Source: Phycisphaerae bacterium (lineage in GTDB: Bacteria > Planctomycetota > Phycisphaerae > WQYP01). From it: a stretch of 6,261 nucleotides of DNA. The DNA lies in assembly GCA_013044065.1 (NCBI GenBank), contig JABEVA010000108.1, positions 1-6,261 of the forward strand, written 5' to 3'. Shown in pieces: positions 1 through 5,430 of the stretch. The stretch's first letter is position 1, and each line of letters opens with the position of its first letter. The position numbers were made by a program, and so were the translations under genes. A model generated the notes under the pieces. The model searched no databases. It saw nothing but the letters and a program-made list of their open reading frames with translations, and was not told the origin of the DNA.

Positions 1-394
1 CCGCCGATGTCATACCATACGCAAGGCCATCGTGCCAATGCCGCAAATGTGAATATTGTCGTATTAGTAATGGCCATTGTTTTATATGATTTCGCCCTGA
101 GCGGTGAAGGCGATGGTGTAAGGGACTGGGCAAAAATAAAATCGGGTTTTACGGCGCTGAAGCTCTGTCCGAAATTTTGGCTGCTGGCCAGACGCGACGG
201 GCGCCCATACCCCGCCAGTGGGTCTGTAAGGTGCGAACAACGAAGCCAGCGGCCAAAAGAACCAGCCGGAAAGGGTGAAGTTATTTTTGCCCGGTCCCTA
301 AGCGGCTTTGTGCCATGTAACCACAGAGCCCGCTACCTGATCGACCGCCGATGGCAAACAGCGCCCATCATCATAATCCACCCGCGGTGTCGGC
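1..394. other. Gene-free left flank containing one MITE-like element
   Basis: I see no convincing gene here. A plus-strand open frame from position 7 runs through the inverted-repeat element at 119-301, so most of its translation is repeat sequence and I do not call it. On the minus strand an ATG at 77 opens a frame (MAITNTTIFTFAALARW...) that runs off the left edge. It has no Shine-Dalgarno sequence and I cannot assign it. Positions 302-394, downstream of the dehydrogenase stop, show no hairpin with a T-tract, so no intrinsic terminator is visible for that gene. Confidence 0.5.
119..301. mobile_element. MITE-like non-autonomous element with 21-bp terminal inverted repeats
   Basis: The left end (119-139, TAAGGGACTGGGCAAAAATA...) and the right end (281-301) are inverted repeats matching at 19 of 21 positions. 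If the repeat proper starts at GGGAC, a direct TAA flanks both sides (119-121 and 299-301), consistent with a 3-bp TWA target duplication. The arms stay partly complementary further in: TTTTGGCTGCTGGC on the left against GCCAGCGGCCAAAA on the right. The transcript could therefore fold into one long imperfect hairpin with an apical loop around 200-240. There is no transposase inside. A second copy of the left 100 bp lies at 4267-4366, which shows the unit is dispersed. TWA targets suit IS5-like elements, but the mobilising enzyme is unknown. A RAYT/REP-type origin is an alternative. Confidence 0.75.
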
Positions 395-1363
395 TTACCA
401 CCGGTTGGCCTGAATGTAATCCGACTTTCCCGTGAGAAAATTCACCAGGTTATTCACTGCCCTTAGCCCCTGGCGCTGTACGCTTTCGTTGGTGCGACTG
501 CCGATGTGCGGCGTGAGAATCACATTGTCCAGAAGCTCAAAAATATGCGGATGCTGCATCGGTTCGGTGGCCATGACATCAGCCCCATAACCGCGCAATT
601 TACCGGAGCGACAGGCCGCGGCCACATCTTCCTCCACCACCAGACTGCCGCGGGCCGTGTTAATCAAAATCGCTCCACTTTTCATCAGGGCCAGCGTCCT
701 GGCGTTGATCATCCCGCGCGTGGCGGGGGTGGCGTTGGTATGCAAAGATACCACATCGGCCGCGGCCAACAGCTCTTCCCAGCTGGCCACGCGCTGCAGG
801 TGGTACTGCCGGGCAAAATCCTCATCCCAATAATTGCCCCAGCCGATGCACGTCATTCCAAAGCCGCTCATCCTCTTGACCACTTCCCTGGAAATGCGCC
901 CCAGCCCGATCACACCCAGCCTCTTGCCGCAAAGCTCGCAGCCGGTCTGCCGATCCCACCGCCCCGCCTTCACCGCCCGCAGATGAAACCAGAAACCTTT
1001 GGCTACCGCAATCATCAAACCGATGGTATGCTCAGCCACCGTGGTTTCATTGACACCCGGTGTGAAAAGCACGGGCAGGTGGCGCGCGGTGGCGTGGGCG
1101 ACATCGATAGAATCCAGGCCGATGCCATATTTGGCGATGACCTTCAGCTGCGGCAGCGCCGCGTCGATCACCCGGGCTGTAATGTAATCGTCCCCATTGA
1201 GCAAACCATCGAAACCAATGCCGTCGGCCAGTATTTCCAGCAACTGCGCTTCATTAAGCGGGCCGCGGGCACGTAGCACCTCAAAGCCGCTTTCCGCCAG
1301 CACCTGATGATGCCGACCCGGTGTATCTTGAAAACTTGTGGTGGACAACAAAATGCGCGGCAT
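395..1363 (-). CDS. D-2-hydroxyacid dehydrogenase (phosphoglycerate dehydrogenase-like)
   Basis: This is an NAD(P)-dependent oxidoreductase of the D-isomer-specific 2-hydroxyacid dehydrogenase family, interconverting a 2-keto acid and a D-2-hydroxy acid in the cytoplasm. At 322 aa it is full length. The N-terminal part of the substrate domain includes KVIAKYGIGLDSID (74-87) and TPGVNETTVAEHT (101-113). The Rossmann domain starts at GVIGLGRISRE (150-160). The catalytic triad is visible as Arg238 (NTARGS), Glu267 (ATEP) and His286 (LTPHIGS). Oddity: the Asp that normally ends beta-2 and holds the NAD ribose (as in YDPY) is replaced by Gly176 in IGWGNY, and the third glycine of GxGxxG is Ser158, so cofactor preference may differ. 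The start is supported by a GGAGAAGGAA Shine-Dalgarno sequence just upstream. It lies 42 bp after the isomerase-like gene and is probably co-transcribed, which points to a sugar-acid substrate rather than serine synthesis. The exact substrate is unknown. Confidence 0.93.
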   Translation of the reverse strand: MPRILLSTTSFQDTPGRHHQVLAESGFEVLRARGPLNEAQLLEILADGIGFDGLLNGDDYITARVIDAALPQLKVIAKYGIGLDSIDVAHATARHLPVLFTPGVNETTVAEHTIGLMIAVAKGFWFHLRAVKAGRWDRQTGCELCGKRLGVIGLGRISREVVKRMSGFGMTCIGWGNYWDEDFARQYHLQRVASWEELLAAADVVSLHTNATPATRGMINARTLALMKSGAILINTARGSLVVEEDVAAACRSGKLRGYGADVMATEPMQHPHIFELLDNVILTPHIGSRTNESVQRQGLRAVNNLVNFLTGKSDYIQANRW

Positions 1364-1405
1364 AAAATTCCTTCTCCGGATGAACCGCTGCCATTGTACC
1401 GCCGT

Positions 1406-2743
1406 CTAACGGGACAGAAAATCCTGAAAATTCTCCACCAGCAGCAAACGCGCATCACGCTGTACCTGCGCCTGGGTAAGCCGCAGGCCGGTGCCCAGCA
1501 GATCCCGGTATTTATCCGCCAAAGCCCGCCCGATGCACTCGCGGCTATGCGGCCACTTGTAAAGAAGCTGATCCAGCACGCGGGCGTCGGAATGTTGAGG
1601 AATAAAACTGGTGCCCAGCAGTTCCAGCCGCATACGCGTAATTTCCTCAATCAGACTGGGATTGTTGAGGAACCACCAGCAGCCGAAAATCATCAGGTTG
1701 CCGAATTTGCGCGCCGCCACGCACAGTTCATGTTGATTTTCCCGGGAAAGCATTGTTACCAAAAATTTGTTGTCCGGGTGCCGCAGACACAAATTCACCA
1801 CCGCCAACACATCCGCCCGGCCCACCATGTCGCCGGCCTCCCGGAGCTGTGCCTGCACCCTCAACCGCGCGCCGATCATCAGGCCCAAGGGAAGTTTTCG
1901 TTCCCGGCAAACCGGCAACACCGCTTGTTCCAGCATGGTTTGCCCGGCGTTGGCGGCGGTAGCGGCCGAACCTGCGGCGGCGGGGCTTATGGGGTAGGTC
2001 CATTCGGGCGGCAGGCTCACGGCCATGTAAATGGCCTGTTGCCGGTCCAGCCATTCACGCAGAAACCGCTGGACTTCGGCAATGCCGCGGGCATCAGGCT
2101 GCGGTTGCACCCCGTAGCCCCATTCGTGCAGCCGCCGCGCCGCCATCGGGTAATCACGCAAAATGGCATCAATGCGCAGCACAGCCTTAAAACGGGAATC
2201 CACCGGATGGTTGGCACCGCCAAGCCAGCGCTGGCGTTCGTTATCGTCAAAGACCGGGTTGGTCATGGTAATGGAATTCACGCCGGCCAACTCCATCACC
2301 CGGTTCAGGTAATCATCCGGATCCTGCTGGTTAAAGAACCGGCGATACGTATCCAGCGATTTTTCGTTCGGGTCCAGCCCCAGGCGTTCCAACACCGTCA
2401 GCACACCCCGGCAAGCCTCGCTGATAGGCGTGCGTTCGATGAACAGCGTCTGCCATATATGATCCGCCTGTTGCGCCACGGTCATCTTCCAGAAGGTGTC
2501 AAACGGCAGTTGGGTGGCGGGCACCACGCGAAACACTTCCGCCACCAGATAATGGTACGTCAGCGTTTGATCAATCCCCCATAGCATCAGGCCGTCGGCG
2601 TCCACATGGCCCGCTCTATTGGGCACAGGCGTGCCAAAGGTGGGCGGATACAAATGCGTGTGCATGTCGGTGATGGGTTGGTGCAGCAGAGCATGTTGCA
2701 CCACCGATTCAACATTTTCCAACGTCAAGTTTATTTCATCCAT
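1406..2743 (-). CDS. Uronate isomerase-family protein (UxaC-like, amidohydrolase fold)
   Basis: The protein is about 445 aa, close to bacterial glucuronate/uronate isomerases, which convert D-glucuronate or D-galacturonate to the ketose in hexuronate catabolism. Visible features: the metal-binding HxH in ITDMHTHLYPP (His28, His30), a following WGIDQTLTYHYLVAEVFR stretch where UxaC proteins bind substrate, FWKMTVAQQADHIWQTLF (84-101), and a C-terminal HSDARVLDQLLYKWPHSR (384-401) matching the D-S-R and R-H region of the family, with Asp386 a candidate metal ligand. It is divergent from classical UxaC, so exact substrate specificity is uncertain and a related hydrolase or isomerase activity is possible. 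I chose ATG at 2743 because GGAG lies 7 nt upstream (2751-2754). A GTG at 2767 would add 8 residues and also has a GGAG. The downstream dehydrogenase is 42 bp away, suggesting one pathway unit. Confidence 0.8.
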   Translation of the reverse strand: MDEINLTLENVESVVQHALLHQPITDMHTHLYPPTFGTPVPNRAGHVDADGLMLWGIDQTLTYHYLVAEVFRVVPATQLPFDTFWKMTVAQQADHIWQTLFIERTPISEACRGVLTVLERLGLDPNEKSLDTYRRFFNQQDPDDYLNRVMELAGVNSITMTNPVFDDNERQRWLGGANHPVDSRFKAVLRIDAILRDYPMAARRLHEWGYGVQPQPDARGIAEVQRFLREWLDRQQAIYMAVSLPPEWTYPISPAAAGSAATAANAGQTMLEQAVLPVCRERKLPLGLMIGARLRVQAQLREAGDMVGRADVLAVVNLCLRHPDNKFLVTMLSRENQHELCVAARKFGNLMIFGCWWFLNNPSLIEEITRMRLELLGTSFIPQHSDARVLDQLLYKWPHSRECIGRALADKYRDLLGTGLRLTQAQVQRDARLLLVENFQDFLSR

Positions 2744-2829
2744 GGCGGATCTCCAATAACGCCCCACTCGTCAGGCTCCACGTTGATGGCGGCACCCGCG
2801 CCCAGCCGCCATACCCGCCGGTCTTTCAA
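2731..2829 (-). CDS. Possible 32-aa overlapping small ORF (TTG start)
   Basis: A short minus-strand frame starting at TTG (2829) encodes LKDRRVWRLGAG followed by an acidic NVEPDEWG segment and GDPPWMK, then TAA. It fills the gap between the methyltransferase and the isomerase-like gene and overlaps the isomerase ATG by 13 nt, which would allow translational coupling. The translation looks protein-like, but it is short, has no Shine-Dalgarno sequence before the TTG, and I recognise no family. It could be a coincidental frame or the relic of a longer upstream-extended protein. Low confidence. Confidence 0.15.
   Translation of the reverse strand: MKDRRVWRLGAGAAINVEPDEWGVIGDPPWMK
2786..2812 (-). 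other. Hairpin between methyltransferase and isomerase genes
   Basis: ATGGCGGC (2786-2793) and GCCGCCAT (2805-2812) form an 8-bp perfect stem with an 11-nt loop, just downstream of the methyltransferase stop. There is no T-run after it on the minus strand, so it is not a classical intrinsic terminator. It might act as an mRNA-stabilising or attenuating stem, or be chance. Confidence 0.3.
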
Positions 2830-2836
2830 ATGAATC

Positions 2837-3493
2837 TTAATCGCCCGCCTGGGTAGCTCCGCCTCGCCGGGCCACCAGGTCAATCAGGGCCGAAAAACCA
2901 TGGTGGCCCGCGCCTTCCTGAATGTGCGCCTCGTACGATTGCAGGTGCAGTAATTCCATGCCCGCAAAGCTCCGCCGCAGCATTTCTTCCGTGTACATCT
3001 GTTCCGGTTGCGACGGCCCGCCGGTGCCCCGGCCAATTTGCTCTGGCCGATAGCCGGTCAGCAGCAAAATGCCGCCCGGCTTCAGCGTGTGTTCGATAAA
3101 CTCAAACACGCGGTCGCGCTGCTCGGGCTTGAGAAATTGAATCATAATGGCGGCCACGCCGTCGTAGGCGGCGGCTTGCCAAGGTCGCAATAGAATATTT
3201 TCCACGGCATAATTCACCTGCACCTGGTGCCGCGCCGCCAATAGCCGGGCTTTTTCCACCGCATTGGAAGAACCGTCAAACGCGTCAACCCGGTAACCGC
3301 AGCGGGCCAGCCACACACTGTTGCGGCCCTCGCCATCGGCCACCGAAAGCACCCGCCCCCCGGCGGGAATCCAGTGGGCAAACGAACGCAAAAATAAATT
3401 TGGCTCCGTGCCATAAACATATTCCGGTGCCGCGTAGCGCTGTTGCCAACGCCCCATTTCCAGATCATCGCCGGTTGCGGTGTGCATACTCAT
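2837..3493 (-). CDS. Class I SAM-dependent methyltransferase (TehB-like family)
   Basis: A cytoplasmic Rossmann-fold methyltransferase, 218 aa from the chosen start. In order: N-terminal family signature WQQRYAAPEYVYGTEPN (16-32), SAM-binding motif I VLSVADGEGRNSVWLA (48-63), the acidic end of beta-2 in AFDGSS (Asp73), motif at DGVAAIMIQFL (111-121), and LKPGGILLLTGY (137-148). The C-terminal EGAGHHGFSALIDLVARR (193-210) is typical of the family often labelled tellurite-resistance TehB-like. The substrate is unknown, and tellurite resistance should not be assumed. The open frame extends to an ATG at 3574, adding a Gly/Ala-rich 27 residues, but neither that start nor 3493 has a Shine-Dalgarno sequence. 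A perfect TATAAT ends 6 nt before the ATG at 3493, so I prefer a leaderless start there. The isomerase-like gene follows after a 93-bp gap on the same strand and may share the transcript. Confidence 0.87.
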   Translation of the reverse strand: MSMHTATGDDLEMGRWQQRYAAPEYVYGTEPNLFLRSFAHWIPAGGRVLSVADGEGRNSVWLARCGYRVDAFDGSSNAVEKARLLAARHQVQVNYAVENILLRPWQAAAYDGVAAIMIQFLKPEQRDRVFEFIEHTLKPGGILLLTGYRPEQIGRGTGGPSQPEQMYTEEMLRRSFAGMELLHLQSYEAHIQEGAGHHGFSALIDLVARRGGATQAGD

Positions 3494-3499
3494 AACACC

Positions 3500-3505
3500 A
3501 TTATA
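3500..3505 (-). promoter_or_regulatory. -10 element (TATAAT) of the methyltransferase gene, leaderless type
   Basis: On the minus strand a consensus TATAAT is followed by GGTGTT and then ATG (3493). With the usual 6-7 nt between -10 box and transcription start, transcription would begin at or next to the A of ATG. No good TTGACA-like box is visible 16-18 nt upstream. The -10 assignment is inference from sequence and spacing. Confidence 0.5.
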
Positions 3506-3618
3506 ACCTGCACCTGCGGCAACGCCGCCATTGCCACCTGCCATCTGACCGAACACAAACCATTCCACCATCAATTGCCGCTGGCACCGAGCACTTTCTT
3601 TTGTCAGAGAAAGTATGG

Positions 3619-3624
3619 TACCAT
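3619..3624 (+). promoter_or_regulatory. -10-like element (TACCAT) of the PH-domain gene
   Basis: TACCAT keeps the conserved TAnnnT positions and is followed by AACCCT and then ATG (3631), the same 6-nt spacing seen before the methyltransferase and the four-helix-bundle gene. No Shine-Dalgarno sequence is present. It is weaker than the other two cases, and a TTGTCA at 3601-3606 is too close to serve as its -35. Confidence 0.35.
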
Positions 3625-3630
3625 AACCCT

Positions 3631-4260
3631 ATGAAGACTCTCCGATGGACAGCGCGTGGTTCTGGTGCTCCTCCGAGGCGGTGGACTCGACTGCCGTCGG
3701 GCCGCACCAGTGGCCTGACCGCCTATCAGGGATGTGGACAAACGGCCTCCGGAGAAGCGGTGGGTCTGGCGGTGCGCCGCAATCACGCCGAGGTGCTCCA
3801 TGACAATGAAATTGTGATTATGATGGTCAGGCCGTCGTTGTGGTATGTCGCGGCCCTTAGCCTGCGCATGACGGCGATTCTGCTGCTGGCGGCTTTGTTC
3901 ATAGATCGCACCGGCTTGGCCGGCCGATTTTTAGATCAGCGCTCGCTCTGGTCGGTTGCGGGCATTCTCGTGGCGGTGCGCTGGGTTTACGCCCTGATTA
4001 ACTGGCTTAGCCAGTTGTATCTGCTGACCAACCATCGCATTGTAGTACTTCGCGGGGCCACCAAAGTGGAAATTTTTCAGGTGGGACTTTGTCGCATCAC
4101 CGAAGCTCGGTTGATGAGTACGCCGCTGCAGCGGATATTGGGAGCCGGCAACATCGGCTTCGCCACCGGCGGCGATATCTTGCCCCAAAGTGTGTGGCTC
4201 TGGGTAGCCAATGCCCCGCGCGTGCATCAACAAATTCTCCATGCTCTTAGCAAACGTTGA
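3631..4260 (+). CDS. Membrane protein with two TM helices and a bacterial PH domain (bPH_2-like)
   Basis: From ATG 3631 the protein is 209 aa. The core is a membrane-anchored bacterial PH-domain protein: VRPSLWYV (66-73) leads into TM1 (about 70-91, rich in Ala/Leu/Ile), TM2 spans about 106-127 (LWSVAGILVAVRW...), and then the PH-like beta domain starts with YLLTNHRIVVLRG (130-142), the hallmark YxlTnxRiv of this family, and continues to QSVWLWVANAPRVHQQILHAL (186-205). Function is unknown. Such proteins are thought to be membrane-associated scaffolds. The first 60 residues are an unrecognised Arg/Gly/Ser-rich extension with no hydrophobic segment, and homologues often begin near EIVIMMVRPSLW, so a downstream start (for example ATG 3820) cannot be excluded. 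A TTG at 3601 would add 10 residues. The gene is divergent from the methyltransferase. Confidence 0.8.
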   Translation: MKTLRWTARGSGAPPRRWTRLPSGRTSGLTAYQGCGQTASGEAVGLAVRRNHAEVLHDNEIVIMMVRPSLWYVAALSLRMTAILLLAALFIDRTGLAGRFLDQRSLWSVAGILVAVRWVYALINWLSQLYLLTNHRIVVLRGATKVEIFQVGLCRITEARLMSTPLQRILGAGNIGFATGGDILPQSVWLWVANAPRVHQQILHALSKR

Positions 4261-4263
4261 TGG

Positions 4264-4366
4264 TTAGGGACCGCGCAAAAATAAATTCATGTTTTACGGC
4301 GCTGAAGCTCTGTCCGAAATTTTGGCTGCTGGTGAGGCGTGACGGGCGCGCATACCCCGCCAGCGG
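4264..4366. mobile_element. Partial second copy of the MITE-like element (left arm)
   Basis: From GGGAC at 4267 to CCAGCGG at 4366 this matches 122-221 over 100 aligned positions with about 11 differences and no gaps. The terminal GGGACC..GCAAAAATAA is intact and is preceded by TTA, again a TWA site. It begins 3 bp after the stop of the PH-domain gene. The right arm is missing: beyond 4366 the homology stops exactly where the inverted-repeat cassette with the four-helix-bundle gene takes over. No right terminal repeat (GGTCCC with flanking A/T) is found before 5000. Confidence 0.8.
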
Positions 4367-4392
4367 TTGGCAGTTGCGGGTGCTCGGTTGCG
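4358..4392. repeat. Left 35-nt inverted repeat of the cassette
   Basis: Reverse-complemented, this reads CGCAACCGAGCACCCGCAAC, then 15 further bases, and matches 4809-4843 at 32 of 35 positions. The three mismatches are contiguous in the middle. Its outer 9 nt (CGCCAGCGG) are also the last conserved bases of the MITE arm. The repeat lies 10 bp beyond the stop codon of the four-helix-bundle gene. Confidence 0.85.
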
Positions 4393-4402
4393 AGATTGGC
4401 GG

Positions 4403-4768
4403 CTATGCCTGCATGCGATTGATCAGGCCTTGCAGCGGTCGGCGCACCTCCGCCATTGCCGCTAAAACACATTCCAAATCCTGCTCGGGCCAGTATCCCA
4501 GCCGGTGCCCCACCACCAAGAGTGTCTCCGTCTCTGCTAAAGAACCTCGCGCGATCCAGAGATGTTGCAGAAATTCCTTCCTGTGTTGCCGGGCTTGTCC
4601 CTCGGCCACATTCGCTGCGACCGACACGACAGCCCGGCGCAGTTGATCGCCCAAGGCGTAACGTTCCCCCACCGGCAACCGCTTGAGCAGTCCGTATACC
4701 TTCGGCACCAAATCCACCGCTCGCTGCCATACCACCAAATCCCGATATCCCTGCTGCGCCTCAGTCAT
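4403..4768 (-). CDS. Four helix bundle protein (23S rRNA IVS / S23 family)
   Basis: At 121 aa it is the usual full length for this family. The hallmark segments are all present: YRDLVVWQRAVDLVPKVYGL near the N-terminus (about 8-27), LPVGERYALGDQLRRA (31-46), VVSVAANVAEGQAR (47-60), RKEFLQHLWIARGSLAETET (63-82), and a C-terminal helix ending GLINRMQA. The family forms small homo-oligomeric four-helix bundles. Members are encoded inside 23S rRNA intervening sequences in Leptospira and Coxiella, and the retroelement accessory protein Avd shares the fold. Biochemical function is unknown, with nucleic-acid binding suspected because of basic surfaces. No reverse transcriptase or template repeat is near, so this is not a DGR. 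The gene lies wholly between the 35-nt inverted repeats. The start at 4768 has no Shine-Dalgarno sequence but a TAAAAT 6 nt upstream. Confidence 0.93.
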   Translation of the reverse strand: MTEAQQGYRDLVVWQRAVDLVPKVYGLLKRLPVGERYALGDQLRRAVVSVAANVAEGQARQHRKEFLQHLWIARGSLAETETLLVVGHRLGYWPEQDLECVLAAMAEVRRPLQGLINRMQA

Positions 4769-4774
4769 GGCCGC

Positions 4775-4780
4775 ATTTTA
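4775..4780 (-). promoter_or_regulatory. -10-like element (TAAAAT) of the four-helix-bundle gene
   Basis: Minus-strand TAAAAT is followed by GCGGCC and then ATG (4768), with spacing identical to the methyltransferase promoter. It lies inside the inverted-repeat cassette, so the gene would carry its own promoter and give a leaderless mRNA. No clear -35 is visible. Confidence 0.4.
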
Positions 4781-4808
4781 CCGCATAAAAGTTCCCGCGC
4801 CTGTTTCC

Positions 4809-4843
4809 CGCAACCGAGCACCCGCAACCCGCAACCGCTGGCG
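4809..4843. repeat. Right 35-nt inverted repeat of the cassette
   Basis: This is the partner of 4358-4392. Internally it contains CCGCAAC-type heptamers repeated three times (near 4808, 4822 and 4829). Its outer end, GCTGGC, also pairs with GCCAGC at 4846-4851 across a GAA loop, making a small 6-bp hairpin at the cassette boundary. Upstream (4769-4808) is the promoter region of the enclosed gene. Downstream (4852-4932) I see no gene. Confidence 0.85.
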
Positions 4844-4932
4844 AAGCCAGCATGTGGTCTATGGCGTCCCAACTGTTTACGAACACCGATCCTTTGGCAT
4901 CGTTATGGGCTACCACGTAGCCGACAACACCA

Positions 4933-5403
4933 TTATTTTTGGCCGACGACCTCACGAACAAATTCTCCGAACGTCGGCATTTTAAGCGCCCCCTCAATCT
5001 GGCCGATCGGTATTCCTAATACCTCGCCGATCTGGCAGAACGCCTGCTCGAAAATCAGGTCCGTACCCGGTAGACCGCCGAAAACGACGATCGTCGGATC
5101 GTCCGGGATAAAACGGTCATTCGGCCAACCCAGCGAAAAAGCGAGAATCGACGATATCGCCCACGCCGTAGCCACGAGCCGTGGGTCGTTCCCCCAAGCG
5201 GCTGTTACAGAAGCTGGGCGACGCTGCAGTTGCCGCGCCACGTGACGGCGGCTACGTGACACCTCACCGAAAAACGGAACCTCGGCGGCGATTTGTGACA
5301 GGAGGCCGCGCCGGCGCAAATCAAACCACTCGGGCCACCGCAATGGCTCAAGCGCGGTGTGGGAGTCTCCACCCCTATGGAATCCTAGCGCGTCATTCAC
5401 CAT
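4933..5403 (-). CDS. Hypothetical 156-aa protein downstream of RHS gene (candidate immunity protein)
   Basis: I do not recognise a named family. The protein has a basic N-terminal half (FDLRRRGLLSQI at 27-38, then a Ser/Arg-rich stretch at 49-62). The second half has a helix (VATAWAISSILAFSLG), then a striking GWPNDRFIPDDPTIVVFGG (92-110), and ends in an acidic and hydrophobic segment with TFGEFVREVV (144-153). There is no signal peptide or TM helix, so it is probably cytoplasmic. An AAGGG Shine-Dalgarno sequence 6 nt before the ATG supports the start, and an in-frame TGA lies just upstream. It follows the RHS gene on the same strand: 168 bp after the TAG, or 27 bp after the TGA of the continued frame. 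In RHS polymorphic toxin loci this slot usually holds the cognate immunity gene. That role is inferred from position only. Confidence 0.65.
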   Translation of the reverse strand: MVNDALGFHRGGDSHTALEPLRWPEWFDLRRRGLLSQIAAEVPFFGEVSRSRRHVARQLQRRPASVTAAWGNDPRLVATAWAISSILAFSLGWPNDRFIPDDPTIVVFGGLPGTDLIFEQAFCQIGEVLGIPIGQIEGALKMPTFGEFVREVVGQK

Positions 5404-5430
5404 TCGTCACCCTTTTCATTGGGACCGGCC

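Larger units (their letters stand above)
4358..4843. mobile_element. Inverted-repeat-bounded cassette carrying a four-helix-bundle gene (IVS-like)
   Basis: A 486-bp unit is bounded by a 35-nt inverted repeat (4358-4392 and 4809-4843) with a single gene of the 23S rRNA intervening-sequence (S23) protein family inside. The repeats would form a long terminal stem in RNA or single-stranded DNA. Established knowledge: 23S rRNA IVSs in several bacteria have base-pairing ends and some encode this protein family. Here no rRNA surrounds it, so mobility is inference. No target duplication is evident. Confidence 0.55.

Noticed and set aside
7..435. Plus-strand open frame of 142 aa across the left flank
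   Set aside because: Its middle is translated MITE sequence with both terminal repeats, there is no Shine-Dalgarno sequence, and it overlaps the dehydrogenase stop on the other strand.
506..1276. Plus-strand open frame of 256 aa
   Set aside because: Antisense to the dehydrogenase, whose catalytic motifs are intact. The translation shows no domain.
1307..2584. Long plus-strand open frame of 425 aa
   Set aside because: It is the antisense shadow of the isomerase-family gene. Its His/Gln/Pro-rich composition is typical of a GC-rich antisense frame, while the minus strand has clear family motifs.
4403..4768. Diversity-generating retroelement Avd gene
   Set aside because: Avd shares the four-helix-bundle fold, but there is no reverse transcriptase, template repeat or variable repeat in the window, and the motifs fit the S23/IVS family.
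4807..4836. CCGCAAC heptamer repeats as a CRISPR or iteron array
   Set aside because: Only about three imperfect copies over 30 bp, without spacers of constant length. Better explained as part of the cassette inverted repeat.
4908..4922. Hairpin GGCTAC-CAC-GTAGCC as a terminator of the post-RHS gene
   Set aside because: A 6-bp stem with a 3-nt loop and no T-run following it on the minus strand. Insufficient for an intrinsic terminator.
4761..4997. Minus-strand 78-aa frame with VVGYVVAHNDAKGSVFVNSW
   Set aside because: It looks partly protein-like, but it runs through the 35-nt inverted repeat and overlaps the end of the post-RHS gene in another frame. There is no independent support.
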